Shown here: positions 1-8,934 of the stretch, piece by piece
Position numbering within the stretch: position 1 is the first letter of the stretch
How the letters are laid out: the number at the start of each line of letters is the position of its first letter
Assembly: GCA_937889595.1 (NCBI GenBank)
Contig: CALAOR010000020.1
Coordinates: forward strand, 1 to 64,000
DNA length: 64,000 nt
Source of the DNA: an uncultured bacterium
GTDB taxonomy: Bacteria; Oederibacteriota; PGYV01; Palsa-1178
Reading direction: 5' to 3'
The notes under the pieces: generated by a model
What the model was told of the DNA's origin: nothing
The model's input: only the letters and a program-made list of their open reading frames with translations
Database searches by the model: none
Made by a program: the position numbers and the translations under genes

Positions 1-133
1 TCCTTCTATAATACCTACCAAGCTTGCTAAATCTACTCTCGACTATCTACTCTCTAATGCCCTTCGCTCCACTTATAATATTGCAAGGGCGTGGTCATAA
101 GCGAAGCGAAATGACCAGCACGCAGCAATAGAC
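1..133. repeat. 133-bp direct repeat, copy 1
   Basis: Nearly identical to the sequence 215 bp downstream. The unit starts with a TATAATACCTACCAAGCTTG-like motif and contains two short inverted repeats: GCCCTT pairing with AAGGGC around positions 59-90, and GGTCAT pairing with ATGACC around 93-116. No open reading frame is evident. The opening motif recurs at 62571-62634 near tRNA-Leu, so this looks like a dispersed genomic repeat. Confidence 0.85.
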
Positions 134-171
134 ATTCAAACGGCTCGGCTGCTTTTCCCCCGTCCCTGCTT

Positions 172-195
172 AGAGGGGGCAAGCCCCCTCTCTAC
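172..195 (-). repeat. REP-like hairpin with GTAG foot
   Basis: A 9-bp perfect stem (AGAGGGGGC/GCCCCCTCT, loop AA) is followed by CTAC, which is GTAG on the minus strand. It lies between the two 133-bp repeats. Other hairpins in this window carry the same GTAG foot (17983, 31549, 35091, 43467, 45104), which is the hallmark of REP sequences moved by RAYT transposases. That mechanism is inferred: no RAYT gene is in the window. Confidence 0.55.
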
Positions 196-215
196 GAAAT
201 CTAAAGCGGCTTAAG

Positions 216-348
216 TCCTTTTATAATACCTACCCAGCTTGCTAAATCTACTCTCGACTATCTACTCTCTCATGCCCTTCGCTCCACTTATAATATTGCA
301 AGGGCGTGGTCATAAGCGAAGCAAAATGACCAGCCCGCGGCAATAGAC
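216..348. repeat. 133-bp direct repeat, copy 2
   Basis: Second copy of the repeat at 1-133, differing by only a few substitutions. It ends 7 bases before the stop codon of nfnB, and the sequence between (GTAGGGGCATGG on the minus strand) again begins with a GTAG foot whose TAG is the nfnB stop codon. Nothing else is seen in 1-355. Confidence 0.85.
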
Positions 349-355
349 CATGCCC

Positions 356-1789
356 CTACTCTTCCAATTTTTTCAAGTACTCATCCATCGCTTTTGCTGC
401 TTTTCTTCCCGCTCCCATGGCCGCGATCACTGTGGATGAACCTGTAGTAATATCCCCGCCCGCGTATATGCCAGCTAAAGATGTCGCGCCCGTTTCCGGG
501 TCCGCTTCAATATTACCCCACTTGGTGAGTTTTAAGCCCTGGACATCGGCCGTTAACAGTCTGTTTGCCTTGGTGCCAAGCGCGGGTATAACGGTATCAA
601 CCTCTATTTCAAATTCGGAATTTGGTACAGGAACCGGTTTTCGCCTGCCTGACGCGTCAGGTTCGCCTAATTCCATTTTTATGCATTTAATCGCCTTTAC
701 CCAGCCGTTTTCATCACCGATGACTTCCACTGGGTTTGTAAGCAGATCAAATATGATGCCTTCCTCGTGCGCCCTATCAATCTCTTCTTTCCTTGCCGGC
801 ATTTCAGCTTCAGAACGCCTGTAAACCACATGAACTTCTTCCACCCCTGGAAGCCTCTTACTCCAGCGTGCGGAGTCCATAGCCACGTTCCCGGCCCCCA
901 CAACCGCGACTTTTTTGCCTATTTTTACCGGTGTGTCATATTCCGGGAAAAGATATCCCTTCATCGCGTTTATTCTTGTGAGGTATTCATTCGCCGAATA
1001 TACCCCTTTTAAATTCTCACCGGGTATGCCTAAAAACATGGGAGTGCCCGCTCCAACGCCGATAAATACGGCTTTAAATCCCATTGTTTTAAGGTCATCA
1101 AGCGTGTAAGATTTACCGACTACCACATTCAACTGCATTTCTACACCGAGCAGTTTCAAATAATCAACTTCCCTTTGGACTATTTTTTTTGGCAGCCTGA
1201 ACTCCGGGATACCGTATATAAGCACGCCTCCGGCGATATGCATGGCTTCAAATACAACCGTTTCGTACCCCATTTTCACAAGGTCCCCGGCTATTGTGAG
1301 GCCTGCCGGTCCGGCTCCTGCGATGGCGACTTTAATAGGATTTCCGTCTTTGCCGGTTTTTTTCTTTATCTGGATCTTCTCAGGCTTCACGTTTTCCGCT
1401 TCCCAATCAGCTGCAAACCTTTCAAGCGCGCCTATATTTATCGGATTCTTTGTCTTCTGCATGACGCAAGCAAGCTCGCATTGTTCTTCCTGTGGGCAAA
1501 CCCTGCCGCATACAGCCGGCAGGCTGCTGTCGTTTTTTATAGTTTGGATCGAACCCTTAAAATCGGATGCCGTGATCTGCCTGATAAACTCCTTAATATT
1601 GATATTCACCGGGCAACCTGATATACATGTGGGATTTTTGCACTGCAGGCACCTTTCCGCTTCCTGTATAGCTTCTTCCCGGTTATAGCCGAAAGGCACT
1701 TCATTGAAATTTTTTATCCTGTCGCCGGGCAACTGCTGCCTAACGGGAACTTTTGGCCTTTTGCCCTTTGGTATCTTATTTTCTGCCAT
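356..1789 (-). CDS. nfnB: NfnB-type NAD(P)H:ferredoxin oxidoreductase beta subunit (GltD-like)
   Basis: 477 aa flavoprotein of the glutamate-synthase-small-subunit family. An N-terminal domain carries Cys ligands for two [4Fe-4S] clusters (C47, C50, C55, C59 and C94, C98, C104, C108). An FAD-binding GAGPAG follows at about 158-163, then an NADPH-binding fold with VVGAGNVAMDS, and a closing GIYAGGD motif near the C-terminus. It overlaps the upstream nfnA gene by 14 bases and has its own ribosome site (GGGAGG, 6 bases before ATG). The pairing with a 286-aa ferredoxin-NADP reductase-like subunit indicates NfnAB, which in other bacteria couples NADPH formation to oxidation of NADH and reduced ferredoxin. 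A sulfide dehydrogenase (SudAB) is the main alternative name. The stop codon falls in a GTAG repeat foot. Confidence 0.88.
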   Translation of the reverse strand: MAENKIPKGKRPKVPVRQQLPGDRIKNFNEVPFGYNREEAIQEAERCLQCKNPTCISGCPVNINIKEFIRQITASDFKGSIQTIKNDSSLPAVCGRVCPQEEQCELACVMQKTKNPINIGALERFAADWEAENVKPEKIQIKKKTGKDGNPIKVAIAGAGPAGLTIAGDLVKMGYETVVFEAMHIAGGVLIYGIPEFRLPKKIVQREVDYLKLLGVEMQLNVVVGKSYTLDDLKTMGFKAVFIGVGAGTPMFLGIPGENLKGVYSANEYLTRINAMKGYLFPEYDTPVKIGKKVAVVGAGNVAMDSARWSKRLPGVEEVHVVYRRSEAEMPARKEEIDRAHEEGIIFDLLTNPVEVIGDENGWVKAIKCIKMELGEPDASGRRKPVPVPNSEFEIEVDTVIPALGTKANRLLTADVQGLKLTKWGNIEADPETGATSLAGIYAGGDITTGSSTVIAAMGAGRKAAKAMDEYLKKLEE

Positions 1790-2636
1790 CGATGGCCTCC
1801 CTGATGCCTTTATTCATATTGCAGTTATGGTCAATTGAAAGTTTCTCATGCTCTTTGTAAGCGCCAAGCCTGCTGGTTAACTGGTTAAAATCCACCTTGT
1901 GCCCGTCAAAATCAGGGCCGTCAACGCAGGCGAATTTAACTTCTCCTCCCACAGTCACCCTGCAACCCCCGCACATTCCCGTGGCATCAACCATCATCGC
2001 GTTTAAACTTACTATGGTCTTAATATTATACTTCATGGTCAGTTCGGATACGGCCTTCATCATGACCACGGGGCCGACAGCGACTACGAGGTCTATTTTC
2101 CCGCCTTTATCTATCAATGACTGAAGCACATCGGTAACAAACCCTTTTTGCCCGTGCGAACCGTCATTTGTGGCCACTATACAAGGGTCGGAAACCGTCT
2201 TCATCTCGTCTTCAAGCACAACCATATCCTTTGTCCTGTATCCTATTATTGAAGTCACTTTATTGCCGTCTTTTCTTAACTGCCTGGCTATCGGGAATAT
2301 CGCGGGCACACCGACACCGCCGCCCACTACAACGGTGTTCCCGTACTTTTCAGAATGAAAAGGCTTTCCGAAAGGCCCTGCCACGGCAAATATTTCATCG
2401 CCTTCTTTTAACATGCCCAATTTTGTGGTGGACAACCCTATTTCCTGAAAAACCATGTACACTATGCCTTTTTCCCTGTTCCAATCGTATATTGTCAGGG
2501 GTATACGCTCGCCTTTTTCGTCGGGTATGACAATGATAAAATTACCGGCCTTTGCGTTAAAAGTAACGTGCGGCGCGATAACACCGAGAAGTTTTATGTC
2601 CTTTGACAGAACCTTTTTTTCAACTATTTTGTACAC
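1776..2636 (-). CDS. nfnA: NfnA-type ferredoxin-NADP reductase alpha subunit
   Basis: 286 aa, FAD/NAD-binding oxidoreductase of the sulfide-dehydrogenase/dihydroorotate-dehydrogenase electron-transfer family. An N-terminal FAD-binding barrel is followed by a nucleotide-binding fold (VVVGGGVGVPAIFPIAR, residues 102-118) and a C-terminal [2Fe-2S] site with D217, C222, C225 and C237, the unusual Asp plus three-Cys ligand pattern known from NfnA. Translation begins at a GTG preceded by AGGAGGCGG at good spacing. It lies 37 bases downstream of gltD and overlaps nfnB, so the two subunits are probably made together. Its position behind gltBD suggests that it supplies NADPH for glutamate synthesis. 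Confidence 0.88.
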   Translation of the reverse strand: MYKIVEKKVLSKDIKLLGVIAPHVTFNAKAGNFIIVIPDEKGERIPLTIYDWNREKGIVYMVFQEIGLSTTKLGMLKEGDEIFAVAGPFGKPFHSEKYGNTVVVGGGVGVPAIFPIARQLRKDGNKVTSIIGYRTKDMVVLEDEMKTVSDPCIVATNDGSHGQKGFVTDVLQSLIDKGGKIDLVVAVGPVVMMKAVSELTMKYNIKTIVSLNAMMVDATGMCGGCRVTVGGEVKFACVDGPDFDGHKVDFNQLTSRLGAYKEHEKLSIDHNCNMNKGIREAIDGRK

Positions 2637-2673
2637 TTAAAACCGCCTCCTGTTGTAAAATAATATAACTGTA

Positions 2674-4107
2674 TTATTTATTAGCGGCAGCCAGATACCT
2701 GCTGATGCCGTCGGCTGCTTTTCTTCCTTCGACGATCGCCCAAACAATCAAAGATGGCCCCCTGGATACGTCGCCCGCGGCGAACACTCCCGCAACGGAT
2801 GTCTGATGTGTTTTTAAGTCCCTTATTATATTCCCGCGCTCGTCAAGTTTCACCCCGAGGTTTTCAAGCAATCCTTCCTTGACAGGGTTGGTAAAGCCCA
2901 TTGAAAAAACAACAAGATCGGCGTCAAGCTCAAATTCAGAACCTTCAATTTCTTTCATTGACGGCCTTGAGTCGCCCGCATCTTTTGCCCAATGCACTTT
3001 CGCACATTTGACTTTTTTTACATTCCCGTCCATGCCAATAAATTCTTTTGTTGTGACGTTCCACTTCCTGTCAGAGCCTTCCTCGTGGCTTGATGTTGTC
3101 TTAAAAACAAACGGATATTTTGGCCATGGCTGGTCCAGCGGCCTTTCTTTCGGCGGTTCTGGAAGTATCTCTATCTGCATGACGCATTTTGCACCCTGCC
3201 TGTTCGCGGTGCCCACGCAGTCCGCGCCGGTGTCCCCGCCGCCTATTACAAGGACATTCTTGTCCTTTGCGTCTATAATTTCACCTTTGATCTTATCGCC
3301 CGCAACCCTGCGGTTTGACTGCGTTAAGTAGTCAATAGCCTGGCAAATACCTTTTAACTGCCTCCCGGGTATGTTCATATCGCGCGGAACCCGGCAACCG
3401 GCGGCCACACATACCGCGTCAAATTCTTTCAATAATTCCGATGCTGCGTAATCCACTCCGACATTCACCCCGTACTTGAACCTTATGCCTTCCTCTTCCC
3501 ACACCAACAGCCTGCGGTCAAGGATGGTCTTTTCAAGTTTGAAATCAGGAATGCCGTACCTCATGAAACCGCCGAGCCTGTCATCTTTTTCAAATACCGT
3601 TACCATGTGGCCCGCAAGGTTTAAAAATGCCGCGGCTGATAGCCCTGCCGGTCCCGAACCGATCACGGCAACTTTTTTTCCCGTCCTTTTTATGCCTGTC
3701 TGCGGTTTTACATACCCGTCCCTGAACGCCTTTTCTATTATCGCAAATTCATTTTCCCTTATAGTAACAGGATGGTCGTTTATCCCCAGGACGCACGCTG
3801 ATTCGCACGGGGCCGGGCATACCCTCCCGGTCACTTCAGGAAGCAAATTAGTGGACGAAAGCAGTTTATACGCGCCTTCCCACCTGTCGCGGTATACGTG
3901 GTCGTTCCACTCGGGTATATAGTTGCCAAGCGGGCACGCCCAGTTGCAGAAATCAGTGCCGCAATCCATGCATCTGGAAGCCTGTTCCTTCACCTTTTCA
4001 TCTGTTTTCGGCACGGCAACGTGCTTAAAATCTTTTACCCTGTCGCAGACCGGCCTGTATGTCATTGTTTCCCTTTTTACCTTCAAAAATCCCGTCGGGT
4101 TTCCCAT
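2674..4107 (-). CDS. gltD: Glutamate synthase small (beta) subunit
   Basis: 477 aa from the ATG chosen here, which gives the classic MGNPTGFLKV amino terminus and sits one base after the gltB stop with AAAGGCGG upstream; a longer frame reaching into gltB exists but lacks a ribosome site. The N-terminal iron-sulfur domain shows C46, C49, C54, C58 and C97, C101, C105. It is followed by FAD (VIGSGPAGLSAAA) and NADPH (VIGGGDTGADC) binding motifs and a terminal AAGDVSRG motif. The protein passes electrons from NADPH to the large subunit in 2-oxoglutarate amination. It resembles NfnB but is a separate branch, so the operon carries two GltD-like proteins. Confidence 0.93.
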   Translation of the reverse strand: MGNPTGFLKVKRETMTYRPVCDRVKDFKHVAVPKTDEKVKEQASRCMDCGTDFCNWACPLGNYIPEWNDHVYRDRWEGAYKLLSSTNLLPEVTGRVCPAPCESACVLGINDHPVTIRENEFAIIEKAFRDGYVKPQTGIKRTGKKVAVIGSGPAGLSAAAFLNLAGHMVTVFEKDDRLGGFMRYGIPDFKLEKTILDRRLLVWEEEGIRFKYGVNVGVDYAASELLKEFDAVCVAAGCRVPRDMNIPGRQLKGICQAIDYLTQSNRRVAGDKIKGEIIDAKDKNVLVIGGGDTGADCVGTANRQGAKCVMQIEILPEPPKERPLDQPWPKYPFVFKTTSSHEEGSDRKWNVTTKEFIGMDGNVKKVKCAKVHWAKDAGDSRPSMKEIEGSEFELDADLVVFSMGFTNPVKEGLLENLGVKLDERGNIIRDLKTHQTSVAGVFAAGDVSRGPSLIVWAIVEGRKAADGISRYLAAANK

Positions 4108-4108
4108 G

Positions 4109-7100
4109 TTATACCGCCTTTGTTTCGAACTTTTTCTTTTTTGCGAGTTCCAATACCTGTTTATATTCAATCGGCATGACTTTTACGAACCTTTTGAGTG
4201 TGTAATAAAAATTCTCCATCAGTTCGGCCGCCCTTGCGCTTGATGTGTATTTAATATGGTTTTCAAGCAGCATTCTTATGGTGCGTGCGTCTGCTTCGTC
4301 AATAGGCAGGAGTTCCACCATATCCGTGTTGCATTTTTCCCTAAATGTGACTGTGTCGTCATAAACATAAGCGATCCCGCCCGACATGCCTGCGGCAAAA
4401 TTCCTGCCTGTGTTTCCTATGACAACCACCCTGCCTCCGGTCATGTATTCGCATCCGTGGTCCCCGACGCCTTCCACCACGGCAAAAAGCCCGGAATTCC
4501 TTATGCAGAACCTCTCTCCGGCCGCGCCGCTGATGTAAGCTTCCCCTGATATTGCGCCGTAAAAAGCCGTATTGCCTATAATAGTGTTTTCCACCGCTTT
4601 ATACATGGATTTTCCGGACGGATATATGATAATACGGCCGCCTGATATGCCTTTCCCGACATAATCATTTGCCAGACCTTCAAGTTCAAAATTTATCCCT
4701 TTGGCAAGGAACACCCCGAAACTCTGTCCGGCTGTGCCCGTGAACTTGCAGTGTATGGTGTTTTCAGGCAGGTATTGTTCCCCGTATCTTTTACAAACCT
4801 CGCCTGACAGCATGGCCCCGCAGGACAGGTTCGTATTTTTTATATTTTTCTCCAGCTTAATCGGCGTCTTGTTGTCAAGGGCATGCGCGCAATCTGCTAT
4901 CAGTTCCCTGTCGAGCACTTTGTCAATCTCGTGGTTCTGCGCTGTAACGCAATATCGGGCCGTACCGGGCTTTACTTCCGGTTTATGAAGTATTCTTGAA
5001 AAATCTATTTTCTTCGCTTTCCATGGGAGTATGTCCTTGTCAACTTCGATCAGGTCGACTCTTCCTACAAGCTCATTTATTGTCTTGATCCCCAATCCGG
5101 ACATTATCTCCCTTAAATCCTGGGCCACAAACTTCATGAAATTTACAACATATTCCGGCTTGCCGGCGAAACGGCTCTGCAATAACTCGTCCTGCGTTGC
5201 AACACCCACTGAACAGGTATTCAGGTGGCAATGCCTGAGCATTACGCATCCTAAGGATATAAGGGCTATTGTGCCGAAACCAAATTCTTCAGCTCCCAAG
5301 CACGCGGCGATTGCAAGGTCCTTACCGGTCCTCATCTGTCCGTCGGCCTGCAAACGCACCCTGCCGCGCAGGTCATTTATTACAAGCGTTTGGTGTGTCT
5401 CGGAAATTCCGAGTTCCCATGGCAGCCCCGCATTCATTATGGAAGACTTGGGCGACGCGCCCGTGCCGCCGTCGCCGCCTGATATGAGTATCATATCGGC
5501 ATGGGCTTTCACCACACCGGCCGCGACCGTTCCAACTCCGGCTTCAGATACAAGCTTCACGCTTATCCTCGCCCTTGGATTGGCGTTTTTCAGATCAAAT
5601 ATAAGCTGTTTTAGGTCTTCTATGGAATAAATATCATGGTGCGGCGGAGGTGATATCAGGGTAACTCCCGGCGTTGTATACCTTGTCCTGGCGATGATCT
5701 CGCTTACTTTATGCCCCGGAAGCTGCCCGCCTTCGCCCGGTTTCGCGCCCTGCGCTATCTTTATCTGTATCTCATCCGCGTTGGTTAAATAATTAATGTT
5801 TACCCCGAACCTTCCGGACGCTACCTGTTTTATGGCGCTGCGCGCAAGGTCCCCGTTCGGATAAGGCTTAAACCTCACCGGATCCTCGCCGCCTTCGCCT
5901 GTATTTGATTTGCCCCCAAGGGAGTTCATGGCTATTGCTATGGCTTGATGCGCCGCACCGCTGATTGAGCCAAAACTCATGGCCCCGACCACAAACCTTT
6001 TCACTATTGAATCAACAGGTTCTACTTCAGAAAGTGGGACAGGCTGTTGTTTTTTGAATTTTAAAAGGCTTCTTAATGTCACCGGCTGATCTGCCTGGTT
6101 ATTTATCAATGCCGCAAAATCCTTGAACCTTTTTTCATTGTTGTTCCTGACCGCGTCCTGCAGGGCCGCTATGGTATCAGGGTTCCATAGGTGGGCTTCC
6201 CCATCTTTTTTCCACTGGTATAAGCCGCCGGTCGGCAGGATCTTCTCGGCAGCGCCTGTTCTTTTAAATGAATCCTTATGCGTCGTCATCACTTCCCTTG
6301 CTATTTCCTCAAATCCCACGCCGCCTATGCGCGACACCGCGCCGGTAAAACACCTGTCAATTACTTCATCGTGTATTCCGAAAGCCTCAAATATCTGCGC
6401 GCCCCTGTAGCTTTGTATGGTTGATATTCCCATCTTTGCCATGACCTTGCGTATGCCCTTATGGCACGTTTTCCTGTAGTTATAAACGGCTTTTTCATAA
6501 TTGCACCCGGTTCCTTCATTTTCAGTTATATATTTGATAGCGTCATAGGCCAGGTATGGGTTGATGACATCCACGCCAAACCCGAAAAGGGCGCAAAAAT
6601 GATGCACTTCCCTGGGTTCGCCGGACTCAAGTATAAGACCTATCTTTGACCTTAATGATTTTCTTACAAGTTCCTGATGAACAGCGCCGGATGCCAGCAG
6701 GGCCGGTATGGCAGTATATTCATCGCCGACGCCCTTGTCGCTTAATATTATGAATGAATAACCTTCATTTATCGTGTTAACCGCCTCTTCGCACACCCTG
6801 TCAAGTGCGCGCACAAAATCACCCGTGTCTCCGGGCATGAGCAGCAGGGAAATAGTTTTGGTCCTAAAACCGCCCGCCGATATATGCCTGATCTTTTCGA
6901 TCTCCGCGTTTGTCAGGATCGGCTCTAATACCTGCAATTTGCGCGTATGCTGGGCCGTTTCCTCGAATATGTTTTTTTGCGGCCCTATAAAACTGCGCAG
7001 GCTCATGACTATTTCCTCGCGCTCCGAGTCAATAGGCGGATTGGTTACCTGCGCAAAAAGCTGTTTAAAATAGGTATAAAGCAGCCTCGGCCTGATCGAA

Positions 7101-8641
7101 AGCACTGAATGGGGCGTGTCATTGCCCATGGAGCCGAGCGGGTCCCTGGCTTCGCAGGCCATGGGTGTTAAAATATCCTTTATGTCTTCCCTCGTATATC
7201 CAAATACCTTAAGCTGATCCATCAGATCAGCGGGATCGGAAGGTTTTATATCGGGCAAAGGAAGATCCTCCAGGTATAAGAGCTGTTCTTTTCTCCACTG
7301 CCTATAAGGAGCGCGCCTTGCCAGCTCTTCCTTTATCTCAGAATCGTTTATGATGAGGTTTTGTGCGGTATCTATGTAAAATATCTTTCCGGGTTCCAGC
7401 CTTCCGGACTTGATTATGTTTGCAGGGGGTATATCAAGTACGCCGACTTCGCTCGACATGACAACATAGCCGTCGTTGGTTATGATATACCTTGCCGGCC
7501 TGAGGCCGTTCCTGTCGAGCACTGCGCCGATCCTGATGCCGTCGGTAAAAGCAAGCGCGGCCGGTCCGTCCCACGGTTCCATGAAGCACGCGTGGTATTT
7601 ATAAAAGCTCCTTATTGAATTTGCCAGCAGACGGTTGTGTTCCCACGCTTCAGGGACAAGCATCATCATCGCGTGCGGCATTGTCCTGCCCGCCTTCGTA
7701 AGCATTTCAAAAACGTTGTCAAGGGACGCTGAATCACTCTGGCTTTCATCAAGTATCACAGGTTTCAGATGTTCGGTGCCACCGCCGAAAAGCGCGCTGT
7801 TAAAAAGCCCTTCGCGCGCTTTCATCCAGTTTATGTTGCCCCTTAACGTGTTTATCTCGCCGTTATGCGCGAGATAGCGGAACGGTTGGGCCAGCTTCCA
7901 TGTAGGGAACGTGTTTGTGGAGTAACGCGAATGCACGAGGCAGACTGCGCTTTTAACATCGCTGTCCTTTAGATCAATGAAAAAATTTGCCATTTCAGAC
8001 GGTATCATGAGGCCTTTGTAAATAATGACCCGGCTTGAGAGATTAGTGATATAAAAATGTGATTTCTGCTTTAAATCCGAACCTTTGATAACGTTCTCGC
8101 ATTTTTTCCTGATTATGTAAAGTTTGCGTTCAAATTCATCCCTGTCTTTCACTGAGCCGGATTTTTTAATAAAAACATGCTCAAACCCGGGTTCACTTTC
8201 CCTTCCGACAGGCCCTATGGCGTTATTGTCTACAGGCACGCGCCGCCAGCCCAGCAAAACCTGCCCATTTTCTTCAATTGCTTTTTTGATCACAGCCTTT
8301 ATTTTATTGCATTCATTTTCATCCCGCGGGAGGAATACCAAACCCGTGCCATAATCGCCTTCGGCAGGAAGGGTGATCCCGGCTTTTTTTGCGGCCTTTA
8401 TCATGAATTCATGTGGTATTTGTATGAGGATACCCGCGCCGTCACCGGTGCACGGGTCAGCGCCCGTGGCTCCCCTGTGTGTCATGCGGTCAAGTATCTG
8501 CATGCCATCCTGTATGACTTTATGCGACTGTATTCCACTTATATTGACAATAAACCCGACACCGCAGGAATCCTTTTCAAAAGCCGGATCATATAAACCC
8601 TGGGCCTTGGGGTTGCGGCCCTTGCTTAAGTTTTCTTTCAT
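4109..8641 (-). CDS. gltB: Glutamate synthase large (alpha) subunit
   Basis: 1510 aa, full length for bacterial GltB. Residues 1-25 are a propeptide, and C26 (DSCGVGF) becomes the N-terminal nucleophile of the class II glutamine amidotransferase domain. The central and FMN-binding TIM-barrel domains follow, with GEGGEDP and PGEGGQLPG loops and the [3Fe-4S] ligands in the CX5CX4C stretch around SLGCVMLRHCHLNTC. A C-terminal GXGXG beta-helix (for example GEAYISGAAGERF) ends the protein. The enzyme makes two glutamates from glutamine and 2-oxoglutarate, channelling ammonia between domains. AGGAGC precedes ATG. It is the first gene of the gltB-gltD-nfnA-nfnB operon. Confidence 0.96.
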   Translation of the reverse strand: MKENLSKGRNPKAQGLYDPAFEKDSCGVGFIVNISGIQSHKVIQDGMQILDRMTHRGATGADPCTGDGAGILIQIPHEFMIKAAKKAGITLPAEGDYGTGLVFLPRDENECNKIKAVIKKAIEENGQVLLGWRRVPVDNNAIGPVGRESEPGFEHVFIKKSGSVKDRDEFERKLYIIRKKCENVIKGSDLKQKSHFYITNLSSRVIIYKGLMIPSEMANFFIDLKDSDVKSAVCLVHSRYSTNTFPTWKLAQPFRYLAHNGEINTLRGNINWMKAREGLFNSALFGGGTEHLKPVILDESQSDSASLDNVFEMLTKAGRTMPHAMMMLVPEAWEHNRLLANSIRSFYKYHACFMEPWDGPAALAFTDGIRIGAVLDRNGLRPARYIITNDGYVVMSSEVGVLDIPPANIIKSGRLEPGKIFYIDTAQNLIINDSEIKEELARRAPYRQWRKEQLLYLEDLPLPDIKPSDPADLMDQLKVFGYTREDIKDILTPMACEARDPLGSMGNDTPHSVLSIRPRLLYTYFKQLFAQVTNPPIDSEREEIVMSLRSFIGPQKNIFEETAQHTRKLQVLEPILTNAEIEKIRHISAGGFRTKTISLLLMPGDTGDFVRALDRVCEEAVNTINEGYSFIILSDKGVGDEYTAIPALLASGAVHQELVRKSLRSKIGLILESGEPREVHHFCALFGFGVDVINPYLAYDAIKYITENEGTGCNYEKAVYNYRKTCHKGIRKVMAKMGISTIQSYRGAQIFEAFGIHDEVIDRCFTGAVSRIGGVGFEEIAREVMTTHKDSFKRTGAAEKILPTGGLYQWKKDGEAHLWNPDTIAALQDAVRNNNEKRFKDFAALINNQADQPVTLRSLLKFKKQQPVPLSEVEPVDSIVKRFVVGAMSFGSISGAAHQAIAIAMNSLGGKSNTGEGGEDPVRFKPYPNGDLARSAIKQVASGRFGVNINYLTNADEIQIKIAQGAKPGEGGQLPGHKVSEIIARTRYTTPGVTLISPPPHHDIYSIEDLKQLIFDLKNANPRARISVKLVSEAGVGTVAAGVVKAHADMILISGGDGGTGASPKSSIMNAGLPWELGISETHQTLVINDLRGRVRLQADGQMRTGKDLAIAACLGAEEFGFGTIALISLGCVMLRHCHLNTCSVGVATQDELLQSRFAGKPEYVVNFMKFVAQDLREIMSGLGIKTINELVGRVDLIEVDKDILPWKAKKIDFSRILHKPEVKPGTARYCVTAQNHEIDKVLDRELIADCAHALDNKTPIKLEKNIKNTNLSCGAMLSGEVCKRYGEQYLPENTIHCKFTGTAGQSFGVFLAKGINFELEGLANDYVGKGISGGRIIIYPSGKSMYKAVENTIIGNTAFYGAISGEAYISGAAGERFCIRNSGLFAVVEGVGDHGCEYMTGGRVVVIGNTGRNFAAGMSGGIAYVYDDTVTFREKCNTDMVELLPIDEADARTIRMLLENHIKYTSSARAAELMENFYYTLKRFVKVMPIEYKQVLELAKKKKFETKAV

Positions 8642-8725
8642 TTTAGCTCCTGTTTACTGCATATTTTAGTCTGTTTGATGTGCTGATATGCCCATATAAA
8701 TATACGCTTTTAAGTGATTGTACTG

Positions 8726-8745
8726 CTGTAAAGAAACGCTTACAG
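8726..8745. promoter_or_regulatory. Dyad in gltB leader
   Basis: A perfect 6-bp inverted repeat, CTGTAA-N8-TTACAG, lies in the 5' untranslated region about 25-45 bases downstream of the predicted transcription start. It may be a repressor operator or an RNA hairpin. The rest of 8642-8934 holds the promoter and no gene. Confidence 0.4.
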
Positions 8746-8774
8746 GCAGGCATCATCGCCGACAAAACATATAA

Positions 8775-8803
8775 AATATACATAAAATTCACGAACTTGT
8801 CAA
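8775..8803 (-). promoter_or_regulatory. Sigma-70 promoter of the gltB operon
   Basis: On the minus strand a perfect -35 TTGACA (8803-8798) is separated by 17 bases from -10 TATATT (8780-8775). The predicted start near 8768 gives a leader of about 127 nt before gltB. Confidence 0.75.
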
Positions 8804-8934
8804 TAGTGGTTTTCTTTGCAATTTTCTCAGCATTCCATAATTATCAAACTTGTTCTCCTGATTTTACGGCCTTAAACTTGTTGTTTTCCGGGATTACTGC
8901 CAACGATGCGGGCAGCCATAAATCAGCCGACTTT

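Noticed and set aside
5031-5630. Long open frame on the plus strand opposite gltB
   Set aside because: It lies fully inside gltB, which has clear homology throughout. The plus-strand frame has no family resemblance or ribosome site. The same applies to plus-strand frames opposite other large genes.
8642-8934. Glutamine riboswitch in the gltB leader
   Set aside because: I could not find the conserved core of described glutamine riboswitches; only a short dyad is visible.
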